A stretch of 32,597 bases of DNA from DASXMX01 sp036794395 (GCA_036794395.1 DAIRGS010000048.1:1-32597); one strand, 5' to 3'. Positions 1 to 8,903 are shown, counted from the stretch's first letter. Made by a program: numbers and translations. The notes: a model not told the origin generated them from the letters alone.

Positions 1-78
1 CCGGAAAAGAAGTTCCGAGACTGCATCGTGATCCAGCGTTGAACGGTATTGGGCTGGAAGCCCGTGTCACGAAGACGC

Positions 79-834
79 TCAGCTTTTCTGGGTTGTGGCG
101 GCGGTAGCGGCGGCGGGGGCTTTGTTGAACCAATCTGTCAGTTGGGCGCGCCAATGCCAGCCGGCGTAGGCGAGGGCGGCGAGGATGGCGAGTTGGATCA
201 GGCGGCGGATGAGGCGGCGCAGGAGTTTTTTCCAGAGGACGGCGCGGATTTCGGAAAGTGCGGTGGTGCGGATGATGGTGTCTGGGGGCGTCAGCAGAGC
301 GTAGGCTTTTTCGAAGGCGGCGGTGAGGGCGGTAAATTCGGGGCCGGCGATGGTTTGGAGTGCGAGTGTGGCGGCGGCGAGATGGGCGCCGGCCGCGCGG
401 GTGGAGAGATCCATGGCGACGCCGAGCAGTCGTTCGTTGAGATGCTCGCCATGGCGGAGGATGAAGGCCTCGGCCTGTTGATTCGGCAGGCCGCGGAGGG
501 CGCGAATAAAGGCAGGGTAGGCGGGATTGGATGTGGGGCCGACGGTAATGAGCAGGTCGTTTTGTGGGGCGGGGGCCGGGGCGTTGAGGCGGCGGAGGGT
601 CATGAGCGTGTTGTGGTAGAACCAGTTTTCGGGAATGAGGCCGGCACGCCAGCGCGGCATCACGGTTACGCTGCGGCGGAGAACGAAGCGCACAATCTTG
701 CCGGCGATGGCGGGATCGCCGGTCAGGGCGTGGGCCACGCGGTGGACGGCGGGGAAGCATTCGGTAATCACCGCCTCGACGGCGCTGCGGTCGCCGGAGC
801 GCGCCAGATCGAGGACTTCGTCGCTAACGGGCAT
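79..834 (-). CDS. ECF-sigma-like protein with C-terminal membrane anchor
   Basis: The first ~65 residues (EVLDLARSGDRSAVEAV..., then a segment rich in helix-forming residues) read like sigma-70 region 2. Residues ~115-165 (ALRGLPNQQAEAF onward) read like region 4 of an ECF sigma factor. After these comes a basic stretch (KKLLRRLIRRL) and one hydrophobic helix (LAILAALAYAGWHW), then a short Ala/Thr tail. The ATG at 834 is chosen over an upstream ATG at 861 because AAGGAG lies 7 bases before it. The product is about 251 residues, longer than a typical ECF sigma factor because of the tail. A membrane-anchored sigma-like regulator, or an ex-sigma protein that no longer binds promoters, are both possible. 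No anti-sigma gene is adjacent. The domain reading is from residue pattern only. Confidence 0.6.
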   Translation of the reverse strand: MPVSDEVLDLARSGDRSAVEAVITECFPAVHRVAHALTGDPAIAGKIVRFVLRRSVTVMPRWRAGLIPENWFYHNTLMTLRRLNAPAPAPQNDLLITVGPTSNPAYPAFIRALRGLPNQQAEAFILRHGEHLNERLLGVAMDLSTRAAGAHLAAATLALQTIAGPEFTALTAAFEKAYALLTPPDTIIRTTALSEIRAVLWKKLLRRLIRRLIQLAILAALAYAGWHWRAQLTDWFNKAPAAATAATTQKS

Positions 835-928
835 TCTTGGGCTCCTTGCCGGGAGAGGCACGAAGGCACGGAGTGAGAGGACAGGGGCGGTGAATATGTG
901 TTGGAGTTGGGACGAATAGTGTGTGATT

Positions 929-2782
929 CTATAGCATCAAGGCGAGAATTATCTCGGCGGTGAGGACGGGAAGATCAGATGGGATGCACGACACTTTCGG
1001 CGAAGGTTTTCTCGCTCCCCCGGTGCGTCCTGGGGATGAGGCGTGGGCTTCGCAGAACGTGGCCACGGCCGCAGGTTGCTGACACTCGCGCGTCAGATGC
1101 GCGCCAACCAAAGATGATCTATCGGGCGTTGGCGGAAGAACCCCCTCCCTACCCTCCCCCGGAGTACCTGGGGAGGGAATAAGACCGCCGTCGCAACTGC
1201 CACACACCCGATAAGATGGGACGGATCGCGAGCCGGAGGGGCGGATGACGGGGCGGCCGGCGGCGTCGATCGGATGGGCGTGGGAAATCGGCCAGGCGTA
1301 AACCAGTGCGCCGGAGGCGGCAACGATCTGCTGGAAATGCTCGCGAGACTCAACGGGGCCGGCAGCGTGGGCGGCGAAGGATTCGATTTGATCCCAGCCG
1401 GTTCCGAATAAGCGGAGGGGAATTTTCTGGGCAATTAAGGCGCGGGCTAAACCTTGCTGGTATGCGGGGACGATCAGGCGCTCGATGAAAAGAGAACGAT
1501 CAAATGATTGAGGGTCGATCTGAAATTTTGCGATACGAGGGGAAAGATAGGCATCGAGATCGTTCTTCAACTGAAATGGATCGCGGGCCAGTTCCTGGGC
1601 TATGAGGTCCCAGAGGAGCAGATGGCTGGAGAATTCCTTGACGATTTTGGGTGGAACGATCGGGTGGGTATCGTCGATGAAGGCGGCAAATTCTTCGCCG
1701 GTTGTGGTGTCGGTAGAAGTGGCTTGGATAGCGGCCTGTGGCCACGCGGCGATTCGAATGCGGTCTTGAGGCCAACCCAGCGAAGTGGCGCGATCTTTCC
1801 ATCCGGGGTCGGTCAGGAGCAAACCATCTTGCGGAGCGGATGGATCGTAAGCGGGGATGCGGGGCAGCGTGATCCAGGTGAGGACCGGCGTTTGATTGGG
1901 GATGACCGGGGGGAGATCGGCACGGCCGAGGTTGGCAGTGAGAACGGCATTGGCGCCGGACGCCTGCCGGGCAAGGCCGAGCGGGGATGCGGAGGCGGGA
2001 TTGTCGGAATCGAAGATACGCGCGGTGAAGTCTTGAGAATCGGCCAATGTGGCGACCAGAGCCGTTGGCGCTTCGTTCCAGAGGCGAAAATGCGACGGTG
2101 CGACTACGCACAGCGTTGGGGTGTTTGACTTCGCGGGCCCTCTGCCTGGCGGCGTGAGTAATGACTGGATCAGTGCGGTGCGTCGTGTGGTTTCGTGGGC
2201 GAAGGCTTTTTGAGCGGGTTCAATGAGTTGATCGGGCTGGGTGTTGTCGGGGGAGATGGCGCGGATGAACTCGGCTGGGGTGGGCAGGCCGGGGTTTTGA
2301 ACGAAGATTTGGGCGAGTTCGGATTCCCAGTTTTCGCCGGCGGCGAACCAGAGACGATTGGCGCTAAAGTCGACAGCGAAGTCTTCGCAGTGGAGGATGA
2401 TCTGTAGTGTCTGGAGATCGGGGATGATTGCGATGATGGCCTGCTGGGCTTCGAGTTGGTCGAGGGAAATTCGAACCTGTGCGGCATGGACGGGGAAGAG
2501 AAAGCAGCCGACGACGCCGCGGATATCGAGGGATTTGAACATGTACTGCCCAGCTCGACGCGGTAGTGAGCAGCCGCCCCACCACTGTTGGCTGGGGAGG
2601 ATGGCGGTGAGCGAGCCGTCGCGGGCGAAGATCCAATCGATGTCCGCGGATGGAGTGAGGAGCAACGGCGCGAGGGCGGGCTGGAGCGCGGCCAACGCAG
2701 CGCGGTTCGCGGCGTAGTTTGAGGCAGCAAGGGCGTGGGCGGCGTTGGGGGTGCGCAGGCAGAGGGGGAGCGTTTGAGTCAT
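929..2782 (-). CDS. CgeB/DUF3880-like glycosyltransferase candidate, 3' end altered by a repeat
   Basis: This is a cytoplasmic-looking protein of about 617 residues. The C-terminal third has the GT-B style pattern of CgeB-like proteins: LRLFGTGWDQIE, then AAGPVESREHFQQIVAASGALV, then HAHPIDAAGRPVI, resembling the donor-binding half of family-1 glycosyl transferases. The N-terminal two thirds I do not recognise. The ATG at 2782 is chosen because the preceding 59 codons are low-complexity and run into a repeat; an AGGAG lies 13 bases upstream, which is long. The last ~90 codons read through a dispersed GC-rich repeat (1021-1182), giving the peptide SPGTPGEGREGV that such repeats encode when translated. 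The native C-terminus is therefore probably disrupted or extended. Function as a glycosyltransferase is an inference. Confidence 0.5.
   Translation of the reverse strand: MTQTLPLCLRTPNAAHALAASNYAANRAALAALQPALAPLLLTPSADIDWIFARDGSLTAILPSQQWWGGCSLPRRAGQYMFKSLDIRGVVGCFLFPVHAAQVRISLDQLEAQQAIIAIIPDLQTLQIILHCEDFAVDFSANRLWFAAGENWESELAQIFVQNPGLPTPAEFIRAISPDNTQPDQLIEPAQKAFAHETTRRTALIQSLLTPPGRGPAKSNTPTLCVVAPSHFRLWNEAPTALVATLADSQDFTARIFDSDNPASASPLGLARQASGANAVLTANLGRADLPPVIPNQTPVLTWITLPRIPAYDPSAPQDGLLLTDPGWKDRATSLGWPQDRIRIAAWPQAAIQATSTDTTTGEEFAAFIDDTHPIVPPKIVKEFSSHLLLWDLIAQELARDPFQLKNDLDAYLSPRIAKFQIDPQSFDRSLFIERLIVPAYQQGLARALIAQKIPLRLFGTGWDQIESFAAHAAGPVESREHFQQIVAASGALVYAWPISHAHPIDAAGRPVIRPSGSRSVPSYRVCGSCDGGLIPSPGTPGEGREGVLPPTPDRSSLVGAHLTRECQQPAAVATFCEAHASSPGRTGGARKPSPKVSCIPSDLPVLTAEIILALML
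1021..1182 (+). repeat. Dispersed GC-rich repeat, copy 1
   Basis: This stretch matches the reverse complement of 7130-7300 over about 160 bases. Shared blocks include ACACTCGCGCGTCAGATGCG, the GATCTATCGGGCGT segment, GCGGAAGAACCCCCTCCCT and GGAGTACCTGGGGAGGGA. It lies inside the 3' end of the CgeB-like gene. Copies on both strands suggest a dispersed, possibly non-autonomous element rather than a duplication of coding sequence. Confidence 0.8.
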
Positions 2783-2944
2783 GGGGGCGTAGGATCTCCT
2801 GATCGAGTTATCGGACGAAGATGGGGGTGGGCTGTAGTGGTTTGGGGTAAAGTGGGGTGATGGAGGTCTTTTTTTTCGGGCGTTGGGTATCCATGATTGC
2901 GCGGAAGAGCGCCGCCTGGCACTCGCCCCTGCCCTCTCCTGGAG

Positions 2945-3062
2945 CTTGTCATTACCCACAAGTTTTTTATCGAGGATGGATGGTCAAAAAACCCCCTCCC
3001 TACCCACTCGCGGGCAGTCGCCAATTCCGCTCGCTTCCCCCGGAGTACCGGTGGAGGGAGAA
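2945..3062 (+). repeat. Dispersed repeat beginning CTTGTCATTACCCACAA, copy 1
   Basis: It starts with CTTGTCATTACCCACAA (2945-2961), followed by TATCGAGGATG, TCAAAAAACCCCCTCCCTACCC and, after about 30 extra bases, CCCGGAGTACCGGTGGAGGG. The same order of blocks occurs at 7301-7390. It fills the gap between the divergent CgeB-like and beta-propeller genes and ends about 12 bases before the beta-propeller start, so it probably supplies part of that gene's leader. Confidence 0.75.
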
Positions 3063-3073
3063 GACGAGGCGAA

Positions 3074-5545
3074 ATGTGTAAGGGTTGGTTGGCTGGATTT
3101 GTTTTGGTTTTCAATGCGGTTGCGCTGGGCGCGGAGGCTTCGCCGCGCGCGGATTTGTTGATGCGGCAGGTGTATTGGCAGGTGCTGCCATCGGATGTGC
3201 GGGGCGTGAAGATTGATCCGGCGGGCAGGCCGTGGTTTGAGGTGGATGGGACTGTCTCGATCGAGCAGGTGAAGGCGCAGGTGGAGCGGGGAATGGGGAT
3301 GGATGCGCCCTGGGTGAAATCGGCGCACGTTCTGTTGTTTGACCGCGCGGGGCGCATATGGTTGACGGTGGGGCCGGACATTTTGCTGGGATATGATCCG
3401 AAGACCAAACTGTGGATCGAGCGAGTGGGGATTTCGAGCAGTCCGGGTGGGCATGTGGATCCGGCGGCGCATGGGATCTGCGGGCCGGCGATCGAGGATA
3501 GCGCAGGGCGGGTTTATTTTGGCGATCGAAGCGGATGCCATGTGTTCGATCATGGGGCGTGGAGCTATCAGCCGTTCTATGCGGTGAATGCGCAGAAGGG
3601 GATTTATTTTGGGGAATCGCATCAGTTTTACATTCCGAACTTTGTGCAGGATGAGCGCGGGCGGATCTTCGCGTGGACGGCCTGGGGCCCGGATGGATGT
3701 ACGGGGACGCTGGGGTTGTGGGTACACGAGGGTGGGCAGTGGCATCAGACTTTGATGGATATGGGGGATCGGCCGGGGAGGATCTCGGCGATTGTGCCGT
3801 TGCGCGATGGAAAGGTGCTGATCTGTCCGGAGATTGGGCATGTGGCGGTGGCGCGGGTTGATTTCGATGACAAGACGAATCTGGGGCAGTTGCAGCTAGA
3901 TATTGGAGTGTTGGGGTCGCGGGATTTCAGGGCACGGCGGGACGCGGAGCATCGGATCTTGCAACTGGGGCCGCACGTTTTAGGGGATTTGCGGGGGGCG
4001 ATGGCAGGCGCGGCATCGCCGGAGCAGCGGAACCGGCTGGAGCGGACGATTATGCTGCTTGAGCAGCCGCCGCAGCAGCCGAAGATCAATGATTTCGCGT
4101 TGGCCAACGCCCGGCTTGCGGGACACGATTCGCACGGGGATGCGGTTCTGTGGGCGGATACCGTCGGGCCAGATGGACGCGGGGGGAGGACAGCGGCTTG
4201 GATTGTAACCGCGACCGCGCAGGTGATTCCCGCGCCCGAGCCGGTGACGGATTGGGCGCCGCATTCGATGTTGACCGATCACGCGGGCAGGCTGTTTTTG
4301 GCGCGGTATCAGAAGGGGTTGGGGGTGATCGATCACAATCAGGTAACGCATCTTTCGGATGAAACGGATATTCCGTTTGATGAAATCCTGGGGCAGGATC
4401 GCGATGGGCGGGTGTATGTGCGGAACCGATGGCATGTGGCGGCATTGAATCTCGATGTCGCCGATACGCGACGGACATTGCCGGTGACGATTTTTGAGCT
4501 ATCGGCATCACGGGCGGCGGCGTGCGCGGATTCAAAGGGGAGAATTGTGGCGAAGCTCGCGGGGGCGGAGCATCAGTTTCTGAGCGTGTTTCGAAATGGA
4601 AAGTTTGGCGATGTTGCGGTGCCGGCGGGGAGCGCGTGGGTTTCGGATGTGTCGTATCTTCAGCCGATGCACGATGGGAGCCTGGTGGCGCAGGAGCAGC
4701 CGGGCGGAGATGTTTTTTATTTTGATGGATCGGCGTGGACGGTGCATCGCAGTTTTCGGGCGCTGGTGGAGAAGCGATATACCGATCTTGTGCGGCAGAT
4801 CGACAATAGCCACACGGGCGTGGACACGTACGCAAGCTTGCGGATCGATTCGCGAAAAAATGTGTGGTGCATGCAATGGGATCATGTGGATGTGTATGAC
4901 GGAAAGCAGTGGCAGACGTATTCCATTATTGGCGAGCGGGGAACGGCGCCGAGGCCGATCTTGTATTGCCTGCCGTTGGCGCGGGATGGGCGGGTGGTGC
5001 TGTCGGATGGGGTACAGACGATGGTGGCGGAATTGGGGAGCGACGGGGTGAAGGCGACCCCGCTGGCGGGTGTGCGGATTGCAGGCAGTCCGACGGCTGG
5101 GGGCGGGGTGCGGGTGGATGGCGAGGGAAGGGTGTGGCTGCCGCGATCGGATGATTCGTCAACGCTGGTTGAGAATCGGGAGGTGAAGGTGATTGCGAAC
5201 ACGGGCATTCCCCGGCTTGAGGATGCGGGGGGACGGGTGTGGTTTGTCAATCTGGCGAAACGGGAACTGGTGGTGTTTGACCAGAACGGCATGCTTGCAT
5301 CGGCAACCGAAGATGCGCTGTCGGAGGATTCGACGGTGGTTGAAGAAAAGTCTGGCTCTTATTGGGTGAATACGCGCAGTGGGTTGCGGCATTTTCAAAC
5401 CGATGCGCGGGGGAAGCTGACGGTTGAGGGGGATTATTACGAGAAGGGTTTGCCGAAGGGGGCGTGCAATGGGATGTGGGTGGATGGGGAGAGGGCGCTT
5501 TGGTTTTCTGGGTCGGGAAGGTTGTATCGGGTTGAGTTGCCGTGA
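3074..5545 (+). CDS. Secreted beta-propeller (reg_prop-type repeat) protein
   Basis: The product has about 823 residues. It begins with a clear Sec signal peptide (MCKGWLAGFVLVFNAVALGAEA) with likely cleavage after AEA. The ATG at 3074 is chosen because it starts the signal peptide, has GAGG 4 bases upstream, and the codons before it belong to a dispersed repeat. The body carries many spaced D-x-x-G-R-(V/I)-(W/Y/F) repeats, such as DRAGRIWL, DSAGRVYF, DERGRIFAW, DHAGRLFL, DRDGRVYV and DGEGRVWL. These are typical of the blades of two-component-regulator propeller domains. No transmembrane helix, histidine kinase or diguanylate cyclase follows, so this is a free propeller rather than a hybrid sensor. 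It converges on the MoxR gene with a 24-base gap. A ligand-binding or scaffolding role in the periplasm or outside is inferred. Confidence 0.75.
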   Translation: MCKGWLAGFVLVFNAVALGAEASPRADLLMRQVYWQVLPSDVRGVKIDPAGRPWFEVDGTVSIEQVKAQVERGMGMDAPWVKSAHVLLFDRAGRIWLTVGPDILLGYDPKTKLWIERVGISSSPGGHVDPAAHGICGPAIEDSAGRVYFGDRSGCHVFDHGAWSYQPFYAVNAQKGIYFGESHQFYIPNFVQDERGRIFAWTAWGPDGCTGTLGLWVHEGGQWHQTLMDMGDRPGRISAIVPLRDGKVLICPEIGHVAVARVDFDDKTNLGQLQLDIGVLGSRDFRARRDAEHRILQLGPHVLGDLRGAMAGAASPEQRNRLERTIMLLEQPPQQPKINDFALANARLAGHDSHGDAVLWADTVGPDGRGGRTAAWIVTATAQVIPAPEPVTDWAPHSMLTDHAGRLFLARYQKGLGVIDHNQVTHLSDETDIPFDEILGQDRDGRVYVRNRWHVAALNLDVADTRRTLPVTIFELSASRAAACADSKGRIVAKLAGAEHQFLSVFRNGKFGDVAVPAGSAWVSDVSYLQPMHDGSLVAQEQPGGDVFYFDGSAWTVHRSFRALVEKRYTDLVRQIDNSHTGVDTYASLRIDSRKNVWCMQWDHVDVYDGKQWQTYSIIGERGTAPRPILYCLPLARDGRVVLSDGVQTMVAELGSDGVKATPLAGVRIAGSPTAGGGVRVDGEGRVWLPRSDDSSTLVENREVKVIANTGIPRLEDAGGRVWFVNLAKRELVVFDQNGMLASATEDALSEDSTVVEEKSGSYWVNTRSGLRHFQTDARGKLTVEGDYYEKGLPKGACNGMWVDGERALWFSGSGRLYRVELP

Positions 5546-5569
5546 GGTGATAGGATTTGCAATTTGCAA

Positions 5570-6502
5570 TTAGCGGGGGGCGGGGACTTGTTCGAGGATT
5601 TTTTTGAGGATGGAAGCCGTGCCATGGGCGTCGCCATTGTGGAGGTAGGATTTGGCGATGACGCGGTGGGCGCAGGCGGCGATGAAGAGGTTTTTCACAT
5701 CGTCGGGGGTGACGTAGTCGCGGCGTTCGAGCAGGGCATTGGCCTGGCAGGCGTGAGTAATAGCTAGAGCGCCGCGCGGGGAGACGCCCAGGTGAAGCTC
5801 GTCGTGGCGGCGGGTGGCGTCGGCAAGATCGAGGATGTAATCGACCACCGCGGCGTCCAGGCGGACGGATGGGAGTTGGTCCTGGATTTCGACAATTTCG
5901 CGGGCGTTGGCGACGGGGCCGAGTTCGTTTAGCGCAGTTCTGCCGGGCTGGGTGGTGAGGATGCGATACTCGGATTGGCGCTCCGGATAGCCGACAGAGA
6001 TGCGCAGGAGGAATCGATCGAGCTGGTTTTCGGGAAGGTGATAGGTGCCTTCGAATTCAAAAGGGTTTTGCGTGGCGACGACCATGAACGGGCGTTCGAG
6101 CGGATGGGTCTGGTTCTCGATGCTGACCTGTTCCTCACTCATGGCTTCAAGGAGGGCGGATTGGGTGCGGGGCGTGGTGCGGTTGATTTCGTCGGCGAGG
6201 ACGATGTTGGCGAAAACGGGACCGGGCTTGAATTCGAATTCGTGCGTCTGATTATTGAAGACGCTGACGCCCAGTACGTCGCCGGGCAGAAGGTCGGGGG
6301 TGAGCTGGATTCGGCTGAAACGGCAATCGATGCTTCGCGCCAAAGCACGGGCAAGCACGGTTTTACCGACGCCGGGCACGTCTTCGATGAGTACATGGCC
6401 CCGGGCGAGCAGGCCGATCAGGAGCAGATCGATGGTTTTGGGATGGCCGAGGAATACTTTGGAGATATTCTCCCGTAGCCGGTCGATCGTTGAATGGGGC
6501 AC
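5570..6502 (-). CDS. MoxR-family AAA+ ATPase
   Basis: This is a full-length MoxR ATPase of about 310 residues. Walker A is EDVPGVGKTVLARA (about residue 41), Walker B is VLADEINRT (about 102), sensor 1 is VVATQNPFEFEGTYHLPE, and the lid domain contains HLGVSPRGALAITHAC. MoxR proteins act as chaperones that assemble or activate partner proteins, often with a DUF58/VWA protein encoded next door. No such partner is visible, because the downstream neighbour is the convergent beta-propeller gene. The start is taken as GTG at 6502, with GGAG six bases upstream; a TTG one codon earlier leaves too short a spacing. The identity is sure; the client is unknown. Confidence 0.93.
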   Translation of the reverse strand: MPHSTIDRLRENISKVFLGHPKTIDLLLIGLLARGHVLIEDVPGVGKTVLARALARSIDCRFSRIQLTPDLLPGDVLGVSVFNNQTHEFEFKPGPVFANIVLADEINRTTPRTQSALLEAMSEEQVSIENQTHPLERPFMVVATQNPFEFEGTYHLPENQLDRFLLRISVGYPERQSEYRILTTQPGRTALNELGPVANAREIVEIQDQLPSVRLDAAVVDYILDLADATRRHDELHLGVSPRGALAITHACQANALLERRDYVTPDDVKNLFIAACAHRVIAKSYLHNGDAHGTASILKKILEQVPAPR

Positions 6503-6689
6503 CAATTACTCCGCCGAAGGGCTGCCGATGTCTTAGTGTCAGGCTGGGAGGATTTTAGCACGGCGGGCAAGGTTTTACACTCGTGCGACGGATCAACGTC
6601 AAGAATGGATGCAGAGCGGACGCAATTCGTGCAATTGCCCGTGCAATTGCCCATTACACGGTGAAGCCCGGAAGATTACGATTTGCCCG

Positions 6690-7085
6690 ATGAGCCAAGT
6701 GCTGGTGGTGGATGACGACGCCGATACGGCGGAAGCGACCTCGCAGTTTTTGCGGCAGGCCGGGCATACGGTGCGGTCTGTCCCGAATGGCCGTGAGGCG
6801 CTGGCGGCGCTGAGCGATTTGGTTCCGGACGTGGCTGTGCTGGACGTACGCATGCCTGAAATGGACGGGATCACCTTTCTGGAAGTGATGCGTTGCTATC
6901 TGCGGTGGGAATCAGTGCCGGTCATTTTGATCACCGGCTATCCGGATGATCCGCGACTGGGACGCGCTCACAAGCTGGGAATCAAGCAGGTATTCACCAA
7001 GGCGGGGTTTCGGCTGGAGGAGCTTGCGGAGCTCATTAATAGCTTAGCGGCAGAACGCGACGAAACGGGGACAAGCGGGAAGTGA
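6690..7085 (+). CDS. Stand-alone CheY-like response regulator receiver
   Basis: This 131-residue protein is a single receiver domain. The acidic pair is D8/D9 in VLVVDDD, the phospho-acceptor is D52 in VLDVRMPEMDG, the switch threonine is T82 in LITGYP, and the conserved lysine is K104 in FTKA, where proline usually follows. No output domain follows, so it probably acts by protein contact or as a phosphate shuttle. No histidine kinase lies in the window. The ATG at 6690 starts exactly at the beta-1 strand; upstream in-frame codons are a low-quality extension with two near-repeats of CGTGCAATTGCC. It is divergent from moxR with about 190 bases between, so the two could share a regulatory region. 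Confidence 0.9.
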   Translation: MSQVLVVDDDADTAEATSQFLRQAGHTVRSVPNGREALAALSDLVPDVAVLDVRMPEMDGITFLEVMRCYLRWESVPVILITGYPDDPRLGRAHKLGIKQVFTKAGFRLEELAELINSLAAERDETGTSGK

Positions 7086-7129
7086 CCGCGCGATCCGGGG
7101 ATGGGTGCGTGACAGTTTCGGCGGCGACC

Positions 7130-7300
7130 TTATCCCTCCCCAGGTACTCCGGGGGAGGGCAGGGAGGGGGTTCTTCCGCCTACGCCCGATAGATCGTCGT
7201 TTGGTCGGCGCGCATCTGACGCGCGAGTGTCAGTAACCTGCGGCTATGGGAACGTCCTGCGAAACCCACGCCCCCTCCCTACCCTCCCCCGGACGTACCG
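7130..7300 (-). repeat. Dispersed GC-rich repeat, copy 2 (inverted relative to copy 1)
   Basis: Its reverse complement aligns with 1021-1182 nearly throughout, differing by scattered substitutions and a small length change at the GGACG(T/C)ACCG end. It abuts the second repeat family, which starts at 7301. Together they make a composite repeat block in the gap between the receiver gene and the prepilin-like gene. Confidence 0.8.
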
Positions 7301-7447
7301 CTTGTCATTACCCACAATTGCGTTATCGAGGATGTACGCTCAAAAAACCCCCTCCCTACCCTCCCCCGGAGTACCGGTGGAGGGAGAAAAGGGCGCGTGA
7401 TTTGGACTTGTGGGTAATGACAAGGGACATACCGGGGGAGGGAGAAT
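7301..7447 (+). repeat. Repeat bounded by 17-base inverted termini, copy 2
   Basis: CTTGTCATTACCCACAA at 7301-7317 is repeated exactly as its reverse complement at 7408-7424. The interior has the CCCCCTCCCTACCCTCCCCCGGAG block shared with 2945-3062. The copy at 2945 keeps only the left terminus. Perfect inverted termini around a non-coding interior of about 90 bases resemble a miniature element, but no target-site duplication could be recognised. Confidence 0.65.
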
Positions 7448-7552
7448 AGGGCCGCCGAACGTGTCATGCATCCTCCGGGGATAGAATCGCAAGTTGATAT
7501 TAAAGGACGGTGCGGGATTCGAGTATTGTGGTGCGGGCCTCCGGGCCTGCAC

Positions 7553-7574
7553 GTGTAGCCCCCAAGGGCTACAC
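7553..7574. repeat. Short hairpin GTGTAGCCC-CCAA-GGGCTACAC
   Basis: The arms are perfect (9 bases) with a 4-base loop. It sits about 47 bases beyond the stop of the minus-strand prepilin-like gene. It could end that transcript, but no T-run follows on either side, so it may equally be a dispersed repeat. Confidence 0.5.
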
Positions 7575-7620
7575 CACACCCATGGCGCTGAATCGCGCCC
7601 CGTCATTTAGGTTTGATTGC

Positions 7621-8544
7621 TCAGGGGAAGGTGGGATAGAGCGTCGCATCAGGGGCCCAATGATCTTTAGAGTGAGCCGAGGCACGATCGATCGCGGCGG
7701 CATGGCCATCGCAAAACGCTACGTTTCCAACGCGTTCGCCATGGGCCAGAATATTCAATGTCGGTGGAGCACCGGCGGAAGCCGTCACATTGATGGGGTC
7801 TTGAGGGTTTGACATGCCGGTACCCTCGTCAAAGCCGTCGTGCCGGATTGAGAGGATGTTCGTTTTTGAACCGTTGGGAATCAGCAACCCATACCCGTCA
7901 TCAATGGTTCGGCGATCTTCTTCGTAAAGCAGAATTTTGTTGGCCGCGTCTTTGATCGCAGTCATTGTGCGAACCGCAACGGGCGTTGGGGAGATGCCGG
8001 TGGTATCCGGCTGGGCGCCAGAACACATCAGGCCGTTCATCACGTAGCTGAACGGATACCCGCTGGGATACGCCATCGCTGGAGAGGTTTGGTCTGGTGC
8101 AAAATCGAGAAATCCGGCATTGGCCAGCCGGGCGTCTGAGGGACATCGCAGCGTGGAAAGGCCCTTGGGGGAGTAGTCCCCGAGGCCATCGATGTATTTG
8201 CCGATGCCTTTGGTGCTGAGCTGCGAGATTCTGAATGGCGTACCGGTGGATTGCCACCAGACCCAATCATTGTCCTGATTGGTTTTGAAATTGGCATTTG
8301 CGGGCAACGAATTATCATTCGCTTCGGCATACATGATGATCGCCTGAGCGATCGTTTTCAGGTTATTGAGGCACTGCACCCGGCGGCCTGATTCGCGCGC
8401 TTTGGAAAGCACACCGAAGAGAATTGCCGCCAGTAGAGCAATGACCCCGATCACAACCAAGAGTTCAAGAAGAGTGAAACCGGCGCGGCCGGTTCGATGT
8501 CGAAACGGATGGCGGCCGAACAGATTGACAACGGTGTTCGACAT
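7621..8544 (-). CDS. Prepilin-type N-terminal cleavage/methylation protein (DUF1559/H-X9-DG type)
   Basis: The product has 307 residues. A basic leader (FGRHPFRHRTGRA) is followed by the prepilin peptidase motif G-FTLLELLVVIGVIALLAAI, in which cleavage follows Gly and the +5 Glu is present. Next come SKARESGRRVQCLNNLKTI, typical of the planctomycete pseudopilin family, and a C-terminal HGERVGNVAFCDGHA resembling the H-X9-DG motif. The ATG at 8544 is chosen over one at 8562 because AGGAG lies 7 bases upstream. These proteins are thought to be pseudopilins exported through type II secretion/type IV pilus machinery and are present in many copies in planctomycetes. The gene stands alone, and its substrate or partners are not evident. 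Confidence 0.88.
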   Translation of the reverse strand: MSNTVVNLFGRHPFRHRTGRAGFTLLELLVVIGVIALLAAILFGVLSKARESGRRVQCLNNLKTIAQAIIMYAEANDNSLPANANFKTNQDNDWVWWQSTGTPFRISQLSTKGIGKYIDGLGDYSPKGLSTLRCPSDARLANAGFLDFAPDQTSPAMAYPSGYPFSYVMNGLMCSGAQPDTTGISPTPVAVRTMTAIKDAANKILLYEEDRRTIDDGYGLLIPNGSKTNILSIRHDGFDEGTGMSNPQDPINVTASAGAPPTLNILAHGERVGNVAFCDGHAAAIDRASAHSKDHWAPDATLYPTFP

Positions 8545-8903
8545 CACTGAACTCCTGTCCAAACCTCACAACCGAGGCAGGAATGGCGTTCTCCCGCCCC
8601 ACGCCAACATTGTACTGTGTGAAGATGAGAAACACGATAGGCTTATGATTAGATTGCCACCAATGGATCAATGTGGCAGCGATGTTTCAAACAGGAAATA
8701 TCGCCTGACGCCCCGCCGGCGGCGCATCATAAACTACGCCGCAATATAGACCTAAAACATACTGGAATTGAGGAAGCGGCGATCTGGACGGCGGAGTGGT
8801 AAATCTTAGTGCTTAAACCAGCGCGGACGCCTAGATGTGGCTGGACACTTATTTGGAAGGCGATTGAAGGTTGGAAAGCAGGGTTCTGGAGGAGTTGGAC
8901 GTC
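8545..8903. other. Intergenic interval of 359 bases
   Basis: It lies between the starts of the prepilin-like gene and the 3' end of the cyclase gene, both on the minus strand. Apart from the ribosome-binding site at 8552-8556, nothing convincing was seen: no hairpin with a T-run and no clear promoter. Confidence 0.5.

Larger units (their letters stand above)
7086..7620. other. Gene-free interval of 535 bases made mostly of repeats
   Basis: Besides the two repeat blocks at 7130-7447, it contains a perfect 9-base stem GTGTAGCCC/GGGCTACAC at 7553-7574. No open frame here has a credible start or composition. Confidence 0.6.

Noticed and set aside
49..876. Long plus-strand frame rich in Gly and Glu
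   Set aside because: It is the antisense shadow of the sigma-like gene; its composition is of the G/E-rich kind seen in shadows of GC-rich genes, and it has no motif.
2779..3841. Minus-strand frames opposite the beta-propeller gene
   Set aside because: They cross the dispersed repeat and are antisense to a gene with a clear signal peptide and blade repeats.
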